DNA of 64,000 nucleotides, taken from contig NZ_CABPRU010000010.1 of the NCBI RefSeq assembly GCF_902459705.1, forward strand, positions 1-64,000, in the 5' to 3' direction. The notes beneath the pieces were generated by a model, which saw only the letters and a program-made list of their open reading frames with translations, had not been told where the DNA came from and ran no database searches. Position 1 is the stretch's first letter; every line of letters begins with the position of its first letter. This DNA is from Pandoraea terrigena. Lineage in GTDB: Bacteria > Pseudomonadota > Gammaproteobacteria > Burkholderiales > Burkholderiaceae. Below are positions 27,725 to 37,843 of this stretch, piece after piece. The position numbers were made by a program, and so were the translations under genes.

Positions 27725-28351
27725 TTACATCGCTCCCATCAGGTACACGACCGTGAACACGCCGATCCAGACCACGTCCAAGAAGTGCCAGAACAGCGAC
27801 AGGCACTGCAAGCGCGTGGTGGTGGTCGAGCTCAGCCCCTTCTTGCCGATCTGGAACATCAGAACGGCCATCCACAGCAGACCCGAGGCCACGTGCAGGC
27901 CGTGAGTGCCCACCAGGGCGAAGAATGACGACAGGGAAGCGCTACGGTTAGGGCCCGCACCTTCGAGAATCAGGTGATGGAACTCATACAGTTCCATCGC
28001 GATAAACCCGGCACCCAGCAGCCAGGTAATCGCCAGCCAGCCCAGCACCGTACTCTTCCTGCCGCTGTGCATGCCCACCATGGCAAAGCCATAAGTGATC
28101 GACGAGAACAGCAGGATGAACGTTTCGACCAGCACGAACTTCAGGTCGAACAGTTCCTTGCCCGTCGGGCCGCCCGCCGTCGAGTCGCGCAACACCGCAA
28201 AGGTGGCGAACAGGCCGGCGAACAGCACCAGGTCGGTCATCAGGTACACCCAGAAACCGAAGATCGTGTTGCCCCCGGTGTCGTGGTGCGCGTGGTCGTG
28301 CGCATGCGCTTCAGCATGCGCGCCAGAGTGTTTGAGAACTTCGCTCGTCAT
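27725..28351 (-). CDS. cyoC: Cytochrome bo3 quinol oxidase subunit III
   Basis: The 208-aa protein has five membrane helices of the COX3 family and the [16 protein letters not shown] and GTHGLHV signatures. The N-terminus is His-rich ([13 protein letters not shown]). It supports the catalytic core. The stop abuts cyoD, and cyoB ends 2 nt before its start. Confidence 0.96.
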   Translation of the reverse strand: MTSEVLKHSGAHAEAHAHDHAHHDTGGNTIFGFWVYLMTDLVLFAGLFATFAVLRDSTAGGPTGKELFDLKFVLVETFILLFSSITYGFAMVGMHSGRKSTVLGWLAITWLLGAGFIAMELYEFHHLILEGAGPNRSASLSSFFALVGTHGLHVASGLLWMAVLMFQIGKKGLSSTTTTRLQCLSLFWHFLDVVWIGVFTVVYLMGAM

Positions 28352-28353
28352 GA

Positions 28354-30342
28354 TTAAGCCTTTGCTGCTGCGGCCAGTGCCTGGTGGTGAGCCGTTTCAA
28401 TGGCCATCACTTCCGGCGACTGCACGTAGTAGTCGATCGAATCGTCGTTGCTGCGGCAGATGAAAGTCACGATCATGCCGACGAAGCCGACGATGGCCAG
28501 CCACCAGATGTGCCAGATGGCCGCGAAACCGAACACCACCGAGAACGCACTGATGATGAAACCAGCGCCGGTATTCTTCGGCATGTGGATCGGTGCGTAG
28601 CTCGTCTTCAGATCGCCCTTGATGCCGTGGGCCTTGCGATAGGCCAGCTCGTCGACGTCATGCACGCGCGGCTCTTCGGCAAAGTTGTAGAACTGCGGCG
28701 GCGACGACGTCATCCACTCCAGCGTACGGCCATTCCAGGGATCGCCCGTCGTGTCGGCCAGTGCCTTGCGGTTCTTGATCGAGACGACCAGTTGCAGCAC
28801 CTGGAAACCGATACCGGCGGCGATGAACAGCGCCCCCACCCACGCGGCGATCAGCCAAGGCTGCCACGCAGCGTTTTCGTAGTGGTTCAGGCGGCGGGTC
28901 ATCCCCATCAGGCCCAGCACATACAGCGGCATGAACGCGAGGTAGAAGCCGATCAGCCAGCACCAGAAGCTGGCCTTGCCCAGACGTTCGTCGAGCTTGA
29001 AGCCAAATGCCTTCGGGAACCAGTAGTTCATCCCGGCGATGTAGCCGAACAGCACGCCACCGATGATCACGTTGTGGAAGTGAGCAATCAGGAACAGGGA
29101 GTTGTGCAGCACGAAGTCCGCGCCCGGCACGGCCAACAGCACGCCCGTCATGCCACCGATCACGAACGTGACGATGAAGCCCAGCGTCCACAGCACCGGC
29201 ACGGTCATTTGCACGCGACCGCGGTACATCGTGAACAGCCAGTTGAAGATCTTCACGCCGGTCGGGATCGAGATGATCATCGTCGCGATACCGAAGAACG
29301 CGTTCACGTTGGCACCCGAGCCCATCGTGAAGAAGTGGTGCGCCCACACGAGGAACGACAGCACCATGATCGCGGCCGTGGCGTACACCATCGACTTGTA
29401 GCCGAACAGCTTCTTGCCCGAGAACGTCGCGATGATCTCCGAGAAGATGCCGAACGCCGGCAGAATCAGGATGTACACCTCCGGGTGACCCCAGATCCAG
29501 ATCAGGTTGATGTACATCATCGGGTTGCCGCCCAACTCATTCGTAAAGAAATGGAAGTCGAGGTAGCGGTCGAGCGAGAGCAGCGCCAGTGTCACCGTCA
29601 GCACCGGGAACGCAGCACACACGAGCACCATCGTGCACAGCGAGGTCCACGTGAAGACCGGCATCTTCATCAGGTTCATGCCCGGCGCGCGCATCTTCAG
29701 AATCGTGACGACGAAGTTCACACCCGTGAGCAACGTCCCCAGACCCGAGATCTGCAAGGCCCAGATGTAGTAATCCACCCCCACGCCCGGACTGTATTGA
29801 ATGCCCGAGAGCGGCGGATACGCCAGCCAGCCCGTGCGTGCGAATTCACCCACGCCCAGCGACAGGTTCACCAGCACAGCGCCGGCCACGAACAGCCAGA
29901 ACGAGAGCGTGTTCAGGAACGGGAACGCCACGTCGCGGGCACCGATCTGCAGGGGCACCACGAGGTTGACGAGACCTGTCATGAACGGCATTGCCACGAA
30001 GAAGATCATGATCACGCCGTGGGCGGTGAAGATCTGGTCGTAGTGCTCCGGCGGCAGAATGCCCGGCGAGTTGTGCGCAACCATGAGTTGCGTACGCATC
30101 ATCATGGCGTCGGCGAAGCCGCGCAGCAGCATGACAAGCGCGACGAGCACGTACATGACGCCGATCTTCTTGTGATCGACCGACGTCACCCACTCGCTCC
30201 ACAGGTACTTCCACTTGCCGAAGTAGGTGAGCAGCCCAATGATGCCCAGCCCCCCCAGCACCATCATGCCGACCGCGCCGACGATGATCGGCTCGTGGTA
30301 CGGAATGGCTTCGAGAGTCAGTTTGCCAAACAGCGTTGACAT
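28354..30342 (-). CDS. cyoB: Cytochrome bo3 quinol oxidase subunit I
   Basis: The 662-aa subunit has the length of E. coli CyoB. It holds low-spin heme b, heme o3 and CuB, reduces oxygen to water and pumps protons. [15 protein letters not shown] carries the CuB His and cross-linked Tyr, HHFFTMG the following His pair, and HFHNVI the heme ligands. Fifteen membrane helices are expected. It is the second gene of the operon, 6 nt after cyoA. Confidence 0.97.
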   Translation of the reverse strand: MSTLFGKLTLEAIPYHEPIIVGAVGMMVLGGLGIIGLLTYFGKWKYLWSEWVTSVDHKKIGVMYVLVALVMLLRGFADAMMMRTQLMVAHNSPGILPPEHYDQIFTAHGVIMIFFVAMPFMTGLVNLVVPLQIGARDVAFPFLNTLSFWLFVAGAVLVNLSLGVGEFARTGWLAYPPLSGIQYSPGVGVDYYIWALQISGLGTLLTGVNFVVTILKMRAPGMNLMKMPVFTWTSLCTMVLVCAAFPVLTVTLALLSLDRYLDFHFFTNELGGNPMMYINLIWIWGHPEVYILILPAFGIFSEIIATFSGKKLFGYKSMVYATAAIMVLSFLVWAHHFFTMGSGANVNAFFGIATMIISIPTGVKIFNWLFTMYRGRVQMTVPVLWTLGFIVTFVIGGMTGVLLAVPGADFVLHNSLFLIAHFHNVIIGGVLFGYIAGMNYWFPKAFGFKLDERLGKASFWCWLIGFYLAFMPLYVLGLMGMTRRLNHYENAAWQPWLIAAWVGALFIAAGIGFQVLQLVVSIKNRKALADTTGDPWNGRTLEWMTSSPPQFYNFAEEPRVHDVDELAYRKAHGIKGDLKTSYAPIHMPKNTGAGFIISAFSVVFGFAAIWHIWWLAIVGFVGMIVTFICRSNDDSIDYYVQSPEVMAIETAHHQALAAAAKA

Positions 30343-30348
30343 TGTTGT

Positions 30349-31398
30349 TTACTCCTTATGCGCGTGCGCAGACGCACCGGCGTGCATCGCGTGCGCACCG
30401 GCGTTGTCCATGGCCATGGTCATCGACTGACCGTTGTGCCCGATCGCAGCGGCGGCCGGTGCCGTCGCGGCGTCGGTGCCCGCACCCTTCATGTCCATGC
30501 CCTTCATGTCCACGTCACCGTGGTTCTCATGGCCTTCGTGCTGCTGGGCCATGCCGGTCGCCATCGGGGCGTGCACGATCGACTGGAACAGGTTCGCGTC
30601 GACCGAGCTGTAGTACGTGACAGGCGTGTTCTCGCTCATCGGCACAAGCGATGCATAGGCGTCGTGGTCGAGCACCTTCTTCGACTCGCGCACCTTCGTC
30701 ACCCATTGCTGGAAGTCGTTGTCGCTCATCGCCAGCGTCTTGAACCGCATGCCCGAGAAACCGCCGCCGCTGTAGTTCGCCGAGATGCCGTCGTAGGCGC
30801 CGACGTGGTTGGCGATCAAGTGCAGCTTGGTCTGCATGCCGGCCATCGAGTAGACCTGGCTACCCAATTGCGGAATGAAGAACGAGTTCATGATCGATTC
30901 CGACGTGATCTTGAAATTCACGGGGGTATCGACCGGAACGGCCAACTCGTTGATCGACGCAATCCCTTGCTCCGGGTAGATGAACAACCACTTGTAGTTC
31001 ATCGACACCACTTCGACCGTGATCGGCTTCACGTCGCTTTGCAGCGGCTTGTAAGGATCGAGTTCGTGGGTGCTGACCCAGGTGATGCGCGCGAGGATCA
31101 CAATGATGATGATCGGCACGAGCCAGACCACGATCTCGATGGCCGTGGAGTGCGACCAGTTCGGTTCGTAGCGGGCCGCCTTGTTGCTCGCGCGATACTT
31201 CCACGCAAACCACAGCGTCATCAGGATGACCGGAATCACAACGATCAGCATCAGCCAGGTGGCCGTGAGAATGAGGGATTTGGTCTCTTCTCCGATCTGC
31301 CCCTTGGGGTTGAGAACGGCCATGTCGCAGCCAGCCAAAAGCAGCGGCGAGCACAGGGCGAGGAGCCTAAGCAATCGCGGGTTTCTGTGTTTCTTCAT
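30349..31398 (-). CDS. cyoA: Cytochrome bo3 quinol oxidase subunit II with Met/His-rich tail
   Basis: The 349-aa lipoprotein has a signal ending LLLAGC, two membrane helices and a periplasmic cupredoxin domain that lacks the CuA ligands, as in quinol oxidases. The start at 31398 gives a proper lipoprotein signal, while a GTG 42 nt upstream is less likely. The last 72 residues or so are an unusual extension with about nine His and nine Met (for example DMKGMDMKG and AHAMHAG). The tail could bind copper or another metal. It is first in cyoABCD. Confidence 0.95.
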   Translation of the reverse strand: MKKHRNPRLLRLLALCSPLLLAGCDMAVLNPKGQIGEETKSLILTATWLMLIVVIPVILMTLWFAWKYRASNKAARYEPNWSHSTAIEIVVWLVPIIIIVILARITWVSTHELDPYKPLQSDVKPITVEVVSMNYKWLFIYPEQGIASINELAVPVDTPVNFKITSESIMNSFFIPQLGSQVYSMAGMQTKLHLIANHVGAYDGISANYSGGGFSGMRFKTLAMSDNDFQQWVTKVRESKKVLDHDAYASLVPMSENTPVTYYSSVDANLFQSIVHAPMATGMAQQHEGHENHGDVDMKGMDMKGAGTDAATAPAAAAIGHNGQSMTMAMDNAGAHAMHAGASAHAHKE

Positions 31399-31908
31399 GT
31401 CACACGACAGGGTTGAGTTGGCCAGCGAACGGCGCAACACGGGCTTACCGGCCTGATGCAGGGTCGCAGGAGGATGGCAAGGGTTAAGGTGAGACGGGAG
31501 CAGTCGTCGCGCCGATATTGCACCGGCCGAACTACGACGACTGTGTCATCGAAAAGACGGGAACCGGGGCGGGTTGCCGCCCCGCAGACCTCAGGTCACT
31601 GTCCGACTTCTTGTCTTTTACTTCCATCACGGTGCGGCATTATGCCGAAGTTTAATTAGGCAGGACATCGCGCGCGCACCGGCGCGACAATGTGTCGCGC
31701 TGCCTTCACGCATACGCGCGCGACGTTTTCCAAGCAGATCGGCACCTGTTTGGCGGTAAACGCTGTGCAATGCAGCAATTCGGGAAGGTTCTTAGATTTC
31801 AACAGGTGCGACGTTGTGTCGCACCTTCATTTGCCGTGCCGCGGCGAAACGCACCGGGTTGGTGCGTTGGGAGGCAGGGAAACGTGCGGCGGTATTCCGC
31901 CTGGCCTT
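31399..31908. other. Leader of cyoABCD and 3' side of the LysE gene
   Basis: No gene is supported in this 510-bp stretch. It must hold the cyoA promoter and leader. Two hairpins are visible: GGGGCGG/CCGCCCC (31566-31583) in the cyoA leader, and a strong one at 31805-31827 listed as a terminator. The AT-rich segment around 31640-31665 is the best promoter candidate. Confidence 0.4.
31805..31827 (-). terminator. Hairpin after the LysE exporter gene
   Basis: AGGTGCGAC (31805-31813) pairs perfectly with GTCGCACCT (31819-31827). On the minus strand it lies 80 bp after the exporter stop. The following T run is weak, so it may be a processing or partial terminator. Confidence 0.5.
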
Positions 31909-32538
31909 TCAATCCAGCGACAGGCGCACGGCAAACGCCATGAGCGCCGCACCGAACGACCAGCGCTGGACTTTTTGCGCCAGCGGACGGCGGCGCAGCC
32001 AACCCGCGATGCGGGCAGCGCCGAAGGCAAGCGTCACGTCGAAGATCGCGCCGACGGCCAGCAGCAGCACGCCAAGTTCCAGTACCTGCGTCCACACCGG
32101 ACCTGCTTCGGTGCGCACGAATTGCGGCAGCAGCACCGAACAGAACAGCAGCGCCTTCGGATTGAGCACGCTCGAGAGCACACCACGCCGCACGGCATGC
32201 GACAGCGGCGGTGCGGCGTCGGTGGGCGCCACCGCCGCCTGGATGCCGAACGCGGGAGAGCGCCAGATCTGGATCGCCACCCACGCGAGGTAGATCGCGC
32301 CCGCGACGCGCACCGTCTCGAAGAGCCACGGCGCCGCACGCAGCAGCGCCGCCACGCCGCAGGCCGAGAGCGTCACATGCCCGGCGCGCGCCAACGCCAA
32401 TCCGCCCGCCGTTGCCAAACCGTGTCGCACCCCTCGCGTCATGCTCGTTTGCATGACGAGCGCCATGTCCGGGCCCGGCAAAGCGTAGACAACGACCAGC
32501 GCGCCGACAAAGACGGTGAGCAACTGCAGCGAAACCAT
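31909..32538 (-). CDS. LysE/RhtB family amino acid exporter
   Basis: The 209-aa inner-membrane protein opens with the family signature YALPGPDMALVMQTS and has about six helices. AGGAGA fixes the start at 32538. It is divergent from an Lrp/AsnC-type regulator, the usual partner for such exporters. The substrate amino acid is unknown. Confidence 0.93.
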   Translation of the reverse strand: MVSLQLLTVFVGALVVVYALPGPDMALVMQTSMTRGVRHGLATAGGLALARAGHVTLSACGVAALLRAAPWLFETVRVAGAIYLAWVAIQIWRSPAFGIQAAVAPTDAAPPLSHAVRRGVLSSVLNPKALLFCSVLLPQFVRTEAGPVWTQVLELGVLLLAVGAIFDVTLAFGAARIAGWLRRRPLAQKVQRWSFGAALMAFAVRLSLD

Positions 32539-32805
32539 GATTTTCTCCTGATGGACGGAACGACCGGAACGGTCCTCATGATCTCGCCATTCTACAAGCG
32601 ATACATGGCGCTTTTCACTCATAGAATCGCAAATTTTTAGATTATTACCCTATTATAATTCAAAAGACGTCTGAATTTATCGTTCTCGAGAATCGTTCCA
32701 GCGACATTCCCCCTAATCCATAAAGATGAGGGCAACACTTTTCGGAAACCGTAGATCGTGGTGGAATGCCATCTTTGCAGCAGCTTTCGTAGCGGGATAC
32801 TCACA

Positions 32806-33270
32806 ATGAACGAACTCGACGCCATCGATCGGGCGATTCTCTCCATCGTCCAACGCGATGGCCGCATCTCCAACGCCCGGCTGGCCGAACGTGTGTCGCT
32901 GTCCGAAACACCGTGTGCGCGACGCCTGAAACGACTCGAAGCCGAGGGCTATATCACCGGGTATCGGGCTGAACTCTCACACCGCGCGCTGGGGTTGGGC
33001 GTGACGGCCTTTGTCCACGTGCGCTTCGCGGTCCATGACCGTGCGCTGTCCGAGCGGTTCGAGCGCGAAGTCCAGGCCATCGACCGCATTGTGTCGTGCC
33101 ACAACATTTCCGGCAGCGCCGATTACCTGCTGGAGGTGGTTGCCACCGATCTCGACGATTACGGCATGTTCACGCGCGATGTGCTGCGCGCCCTGCCCGG
33201 CGTCTCGTCGATCGAGTCGATGCTGTCGTTGCGCGAAGTCAAACGCGATACCGGCGCGCCGTTGCTGTAA
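32806..33270 (+). CDS. Lrp/AsnC family regulator of the LysE exporter
   Basis: The 154-aa protein has an N-terminal helix-turn-helix (NARLAERVSLSETPCARRLKRLE) and a C-terminal RAM ligand-binding domain (about 65-145). It is divergent from the LysE-family exporter gene, across a 267-bp region with AT-rich segments near 32640-32690. It likely activates the exporter when its amino acid accumulates. Confidence 0.92.
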   Translation: MNELDAIDRAILSIVQRDGRISNARLAERVSLSETPCARRLKRLEAEGYITGYRAELSHRALGLGVTAFVHVRFAVHDRALSERFEREVQAIDRIVSCHNISGSADYLLEVVATDLDDYGMFTRDVLRALPGVSSIESMLSLREVKRDTGAPLL

Positions 33271-33347
33271 TCCGACTCACCGTCGCGTGGCACGCGTTTG
33301 CCCGTAAAATGGCGGGCTGAATCGACTTCGCCGACACCAGGTGCCTC

Positions 33348-34916
33348 ATGCCGGACGCCACGCCCGTCGTACCTTCCCAGCCGTCCTCCTCGCCGCGTCC
33401 CGACGTGCTCGCGGCCAGCGCCGCCAACGATGACGCCCTAATGTTCGACCTCGCGCCCGTTTCGCTCTGGCTCGAGGACTTCAGCGGTGTGAAGCAGTTG
33501 TTCGACGACTGGCGTGCGCAAGGGGTCGTCGACCTGCGCGCGCACTTCAAGTCCGACCCGGCGCACGTTGCCGCTTGCTCGCGACGCATTCGCGTCATCA
33601 AGGTCAATCGACGGACATTGTCGATGTTCAACGCCGCGTCGCTCGACGCGCTCGTGGCGGGCCTGCCCCGCATCTTCCGCGACGACATGCTCAAGACGCA
33701 CATCGAGGAGCTTTGCCAGTTGTGGGACGGCCGCACGTACTTCACCAGCAAGACAGTCAACTACACGCTCGACGGCCGGCGTCTCGATGTGCTCCTGAAC
33801 GGCTCGGTCCTGCCCGGGCACGAGGCCACGCTGGAGCGCGTGCTGATCTCGCTCGAAGACGTGACCGAACTCGAACATGCCCGCGCGCGCGTGACGATGG
33901 GCGAGCAATACGCGCGAGGGCTGTTCGAATACTCGCCGGTCTCGCTATGGGTCGAGGACTTCAGCACCATCAAATTGTTGCTCGACGACGCCCGCGCACG
34001 CGGCATCACGGACTTTCGCACCTTCACCGACGTTCACCCCGAATTCATCGAGCGCTGCATGAGCGAGATCCATGTCCTCGACGTGAACCGCCACACGCTG
34101 GCGATGTTCGTCGCGACCGACAAGGCCACGCTGCTCGCCCGCCTGCCCGAGGTGTTCCGCGACGACATGCGGCACAATTTCCGCGAACAGTTGATCGACC
34201 TGTGGGAGAACAAGCTGTTCCAGCAGCGCGAAGTCGTCAACTACGCGCTCGATGGCAACGAAATCAACGTCCATCTGCAATTTGCGGTGCTGCCCGGCCA
34301 CGAAGCGTGCTGGGACCTGGTGCTCGTGGCGCTCACCGACATCACCGCCCGCAAGAAGGCCGAGTCGTATCTCGAATTTCTCGGCAAGCACGACGTACTG
34401 ACCAAGCTGCGCAACCGCTCGTTCTACGTCGACGAGCTCAACCGGCTTGAGCGCAAGGGGCCCTATCCGGTGACGGTGATCGTCGCCGACCTCAATGGTC
34501 TGAAGGCGGTGAACGACCAGCTCGGTCACGCGGCCGGCGACGCGCTGCTGCGGCGCGCGGGCGAGGTGTTGAGCAAAGCGGTCGTCGCCCCGCAGATCGC
34601 AGCGCGTGTCGGCGGCGATGAATTCGCCATGCTGCTGCCCTCCACCGATGCCACGAGCGGTGCGGCCATGATCGAGAGCATTCGCCAGCTTGTGGAGTTG
34701 AACAACTCGTTCTACCCCGGCACGGCGCTCTCATTCTCGATGGGGATGGCGACATGCGAAGCCGGCGAGCGGCTCGAAGCCACGACCCAGCGGGCTGATT
34801 TGTTGATGTATGAAGAGAAGCGCAATCACTACGCCAGCACCATGAACGAACGGCGTGCGCTCGATGGATTGCTGTCCGGCGAGCGCGAGACGGGCGGCAG
34901 CGGCGGTCGCAGCTAG
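33348..34916 (+). CDS. Diguanylate cyclase with duplicated PAS-like sensory domain
   Basis: The 522-aa cytoplasmic protein has two tandem copies of one sensory module (about 32-180 and 192-335). Each begins with a near-identical APVSLWLEDFS / SPVSLWVEDFS strand and contains an LPGHEA segment. A GGDEF domain follows with an intact G422-G-D-E-F motif, so it should make cyclic di-GMP. The RxxD inhibitory site normally five residues before GGDEF is not seen. No membrane segment is found. Confidence 0.92.
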   Translation: MPDATPVVPSQPSSSPRPDVLAASAANDDALMFDLAPVSLWLEDFSGVKQLFDDWRAQGVVDLRAHFKSDPAHVAACSRRIRVIKVNRRTLSMFNAASLDALVAGLPRIFRDDMLKTHIEELCQLWDGRTYFTSKTVNYTLDGRRLDVLLNGSVLPGHEATLERVLISLEDVTELEHARARVTMGEQYARGLFEYSPVSLWVEDFSTIKLLLDDARARGITDFRTFTDVHPEFIERCMSEIHVLDVNRHTLAMFVATDKATLLARLPEVFRDDMRHNFREQLIDLWENKLFQQREVVNYALDGNEINVHLQFAVLPGHEACWDLVLVALTDITARKKAESYLEFLGKHDVLTKLRNRSFYVDELNRLERKGPYPVTVIVADLNGLKAVNDQLGHAAGDALLRRAGEVLSKAVVAPQIAARVGGDEFAMLLPSTDATSGAAMIESIRQLVELNNSFYPGTALSFSMGMATCEAGERLEATTQRADLLMYEEKRNHYASTMNERRALDGLLSGERETGGSGGRS

Positions 34917-34957
34917 GGCGAACGCGGCAACTCGGGCAGCATGGGCAACGGATTCGG

Positions 34958-35275
34958 CTAGCGCGGCTGGAAGGCGATCAGGCTCATGCCCGCGAGCGCG
35001 ACGGCCACGCCGGCGATGTCCCACGGCGTCGGGCGCATCCCGTCCACGAGCCACAACCATACGATCGCCACACTGATATAGACGCCGCCGTAGGCCGCAT
35101 ACACGCGGCCGGCCGCCGACGGATGCAGCGTGAGCAGCCATGCAAAAAGCGCAAGCGATACCGCCCCCGGCACGAGCAGCCATGCGCTGCGGCCGTGTTT
35201 GAGCCACAGCCAGGGCAGATAGCAGCCGACGATTTCCGCCACCGCCGTGACGACATACAGCAGGAAGGTTTTCAT
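34958..35275 (-). CDS. YnfA family (UPF0060) small membrane protein
   Basis: The 105-aa protein has four hydrophobic helices and the family motifs [12 protein letters not shown] and AAYGGVYI. It resembles small multidrug resistance proteins in size and topology. The start at 35275 gives the usual family length. It is a single gene, convergent with the GGDEF gene. Confidence 0.92.
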   Translation of the reverse strand: MKTFLLYVVTAVAEIVGCYLPWLWLKHGRSAWLLVPGAVSLALFAWLLTLHPSAAGRVYAAYGGVYISVAIVWLWLVDGMRPTPWDIAGVAVALAGMSLIAFQPR

Positions 35276-35377
35276 CGTGCGATTATGCCCGTCGCGCATC
35301 GGATGCGTCATGTCGCGGGCGGCGCCTTCTGGCGAGCCGCCGGGTGGCCTACAATGCCGCGTCTACCGGAGAAGCTC

Positions 35378-35590
35378 ATGGAATCGTTGGAAGCACGCGT
35401 CGTCGATCTCGAAGTCAAGACGGCGTTTCAGGAAGATCTGCTCGAAACCCTCAACAACATCGTCACACGCCAGGCGCAGCAGCTCGATTTGCTGCAAAAG
35501 CAGATCAAGGCGCTGTACCAGCAGATGCAGTCGCACGGCCAGGGCGGGAGCGACGGCAATCCGCGTCACGAAATCCCGCCGCATTATTGA
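35378..35590 (+). CDS. slyX: SlyX family protein
   Basis: The 70-aa protein is almost all coiled coil (heptads from about 2 to 50) and ends HEIPPHY, a SlyX hallmark. GGAGA lies in front of the ATG at 35378. The cellular role of SlyX is not well defined. It is divergent from ynfA, with a 102-bp spacer. Confidence 0.9.
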   Translation: MESLEARVVDLEVKTAFQEDLLETLNNIVTRQAQQLDLLQKQIKALYQQMQSHGQGGSDGNPRHEIPPHY

Positions 35591-35758
35591 ACGGGCAAGC
35601 GGTCCCTCGGTGGCACATCGATGAATGCGTGTGGGCCCACACCGACAACATCCGCGCCAGTCTGCGCCGTACGCAGAACGATTTTGCCGCGCCAGGGTCA
35701 CATCTCCATCGACGATGCAGGCGCGGCCACGCCGTGCCCGTCCCCGGACCTAAGTAAC

Positions 35759-36403
35759 ATGAACGCTCATCGCTTGTCCCGGCGCACCGATCGCACCGAT
35801 ATCCCCCTGGCTCCGGACACTTTCGTGACCTCCCGCCGCGACGCACTTCGCCTGGCGGCGGCAGGCTTGCTCGGCCTGACGCTTGCCCCGCTCATGCGCC
35901 CGGCCAACGCCGCGTACAACATCTGGACCGGCGAGTACACGATGACACGTCAGGACATCGAAGCCGCCCTGGGCAAACGCTTCCCGACAACGCTCAACTA
36001 CGGCCAACTGCTGTCCGTCGAACTGACGCACCCAAAAATCGGCTTCAACCCGCAGGCCAATCGCGTCATGACGCAGGTCGACGCGCAATTGCAGAACGTC
36101 CTGCTGCAAGGCCAGCCGCTCTCCGGCGTACTGAGCCTGTCGAGCGCGCTGAAATACGACCCGGTCAAACGTGCCGTGCTGCTCGACAACCCGAGCGTCG
36201 AGCATGTGGAAGTGAACGGCATGCCCCCGGCATACGGTCAGCAATTGACGGCGATCGGCGGCTCGCTCGCCCAGCAGGTGCTCAATCAGTATCCGATCTA
36301 CACGTTCAAACCCGAACAGTTGCGCTACGGCGGACGCGACGTCGAGCCGGGCGCGATCACCGTGCTGCCCGACGGCATCAAGGTCGAAGTGAAGACGAAG
36401 TGA
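35759..36403 (+). CDS. DUF1439 exported protein
   Basis: The 214-aa protein begins with a Tat-like signal ([15 protein letters not shown], then NAAYN). The mature part is a DUF1439-type beta-rich domain, related to small lipid-binding outer-membrane or periplasmic proteins. The N-terminal region before the signal is longer than usual. It is a single gene followed by a strong terminator. Confidence 0.82.
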   Translation: MNAHRLSRRTDRTDIPLAPDTFVTSRRDALRLAAAGLLGLTLAPLMRPANAAYNIWTGEYTMTRQDIEAALGKRFPTTLNYGQLLSVELTHPKIGFNPQANRVMTQVDAQLQNVLLQGQPLSGVLSLSSALKYDPVKRAVLLDNPSVEHVEVNGMPPAYGQQLTAIGGSLAQQVLNQYPIYTFKPEQLRYGGRDVEPGAITVLPDGIKVEVKTK

Positions 36404-36430
36404 CGGGTGCCGCCAGGCACGTTGCACAAC

Positions 36431-36466
36431 GACAAGGGCAGCCCGAAGGCTGCCCTTGTCTTATCC
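36431..36466. terminator. Bidirectional terminator between DUF1439 gene and ohr
   Basis: A perfect 12-bp stem, GACAAGGGCAGC (36431-36442) with GCTGCCCTTGTC (36449-36460), closes a CCGAAG loop. It serves two convergent genes; the plus side reads on into TTAT. Confidence 0.8.
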
Positions 36467-36505
36467 AGCGTGGTTCTCCCGCGTGCGGTCGGGACGTCGC
36501 CTCGC

Positions 36506-36931
36506 TCAGACCACCGTCAGCGTCACGTCGATGTTGCCGCGCGTGGCGTTTGAATACGGGCACACGATGTGCGCCTTCTGCACCAACGCTTCGACCGTAG
36601 CGCGGTCCACGCCCGGCACGCTGATCTTCAGTTCGGCCTGAATGCCGAAGCCGGTCGGGATCTGTCCAATACCCACGCTACCGTCGATCTTCGTGTCGGC
36701 CGGCAGGGCAACCTTTTCCTTGCCCGCCACGAACTTCAACGCGCCCAGGAAGCAAGCTGAGTAACCGGCGGCAAACAGTTGCTCCGGATTCGTGCCGCCA
36801 ACGCCGGGGCCGCCCATTTCCTTGGGTACGACCAGCTTGACGTCGAGCACGCCGTCGGACGACACGGCACGGCCATCGCGGCCTCCGGTGGCGGTGGCAT
36901 GGGCGGTATACAGCACTTTTTCGATCGACAT
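36506..36931 (-). CDS. ohr: Ohr organic hydroperoxide resistance protein
   Basis: The 141-aa thiol peroxidase reduces organic hydroperoxides. The peroxidatic C60 (YSACFLGAL) and resolving C124 ([13 protein letters not shown]) are both present. AGGAG precedes the start at 36931. A TetR-family gene lies 133 bp upstream on the same strand, where a MarR-type OhrR would often be expected. Confidence 0.95.
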   Translation of the reverse strand: MSIEKVLYTAHATATGGRDGRAVSSDGVLDVKLVVPKEMGGPGVGGTNPEQLFAAGYSACFLGALKFVAGKEKVALPADTKIDGSVGIGQIPTGFGIQAELKISVPGVDRATVEALVQKAHIVCPYSNATRGNIDVTLTVV

Positions 36932-37064
36932 GACGAACTCCTGGTAAGTAGAAAATTTCATTTCGAACTTCGACCGTCCCGGCCCGGCACGCCTTCACGG
37001 CGTGACCTTCCGGCCGGACGATCCCTCTGACACGCGTTCGCTGGCGCATGGCGCCAGCGTCAAC

Positions 37065-37658
37065 TCAAGCGACGCCGCAAACCGACGCCACCACATCTTC
37101 CAGGCGCGACGGCGCCCGAAACAGCCGGGAAGCCATCACGCTGCCCTGAAACCCCGCAAACAGCGCGCGCGCAGTGGCGTCGGGGGACGACCTCAGCCTC
37201 AGCGAGCCGTCTGCCACGCCCTGCGCCAGCACACGTCCCAGCCACCCTTCGTGGTACGCGAAAAAACGCTGCACCGCTTCACGAACCGTCTCCGGCAACG
37301 TCTCGATATCCGCCGCCAGCATGCCGCACAGGCAGATCCGATGCCCATCGGCCGCAATGCGCCCGAACCCTCGCGCATACAACGCCAGCTTCTGCGCAGG
37401 CGGCAGCGCCTCGTCGATACCGGCCAGCCCTTCATTGATCAACGCGTCGTAAGCCTTGATCGCTTCAAGCACAAGGTTTTCCTTGGCCGGGAAGTAATAG
37501 TGAATGCTCGACGTCTTGACGCCGACTTGCTCAGCCAGGTCTCGATAGCTAAAGCCGTTATACCCTCGCGTCATCAGGAACCGCTGCGCATGCTCGAGCA
37601 GTTGCTCCTTGACGGTCGGTGTCGTTGGCGATGTGTTTGTGTGATCCATGAAACGCAT
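37065..37658 (-). CDS. TetR family regulator upstream of ohr
   Basis: The 197-aa protein has the TetR helix-turn-helix (GYNGFSYRDLAEQVGVKTSSIHYYFPAKENLV region) and an all-helical ligand domain with several Cys. The start is either 37658 or three codons later. A near-perfect 18-bp dyad sits directly above the start, so self-repression is likely. It may also control the downstream ohr. Confidence 0.9.
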   Translation of the reverse strand: MRFMDHTNTSPTTPTVKEQLLEHAQRFLMTRGYNGFSYRDLAEQVGVKTSSIHYYFPAKENLVLEAIKAYDALINEGLAGIDEALPPAQKLALYARGFGRIAADGHRICLCGMLAADIETLPETVREAVQRFFAYHEGWLGRVLAQGVADGSLRLRSSPDATARALFAGFQGSVMASRLFRAPSRLEDVVASVCGVA

Positions 37659-37659
37659 T

Positions 37660-37677
37660 CTATCTATCGGTAGATAG
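37660..37677. promoter_or_regulatory. TetR-type operator at the tetR start
   Basis: CTATCTATC followed by GGTAGATAG forms an 18-bp dyad with one mismatch per arm. It lies 2 bp above the start codon, where bound repressor would block transcription. Confidence 0.75.
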
Positions 37678-37773
37678 ATAATCAAGCCATTCTGTCGAAT
37701 CGCTCGATGGATTTTTTCAATGAAGGGCATAGCCGACGCGCAACCCACGTCCTGCCAGGTGTGACGCCCAAAC

Positions 37774-37805
37774 GAAAAAACAGCGGATCTCGCGAGCCGC
37801 TGTTT
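37774..37805 (-). terminator. Terminator after the TonB receptor gene
   Basis: AAACAGCGG (37778-37786) pairs with CCGCTGTTT (37797-37805), with an inner CTCGCGAG palindrome. The minus strand continues with T6, so it ends the receptor transcript. Confidence 0.85.
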
Positions 37806-37843
37806 CCGTGACTAGCCGGATATCGCCGGATGCCCGACGTCGA

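Noticed and set aside
28384-30339. A 651-codon open frame opposite cyoB.
   Set aside because: It is His/Arg/Glu-rich low-complexity noise, a normal mirror of a high-GC membrane-protein gene.
31852-31866. GCACC-N5-GGTGC dyad near the LysE exporter as a second NtrC site.
   Set aside because: It lacks the flanking T and A of the NtrC consensus and lies at the 3' side of a gene.
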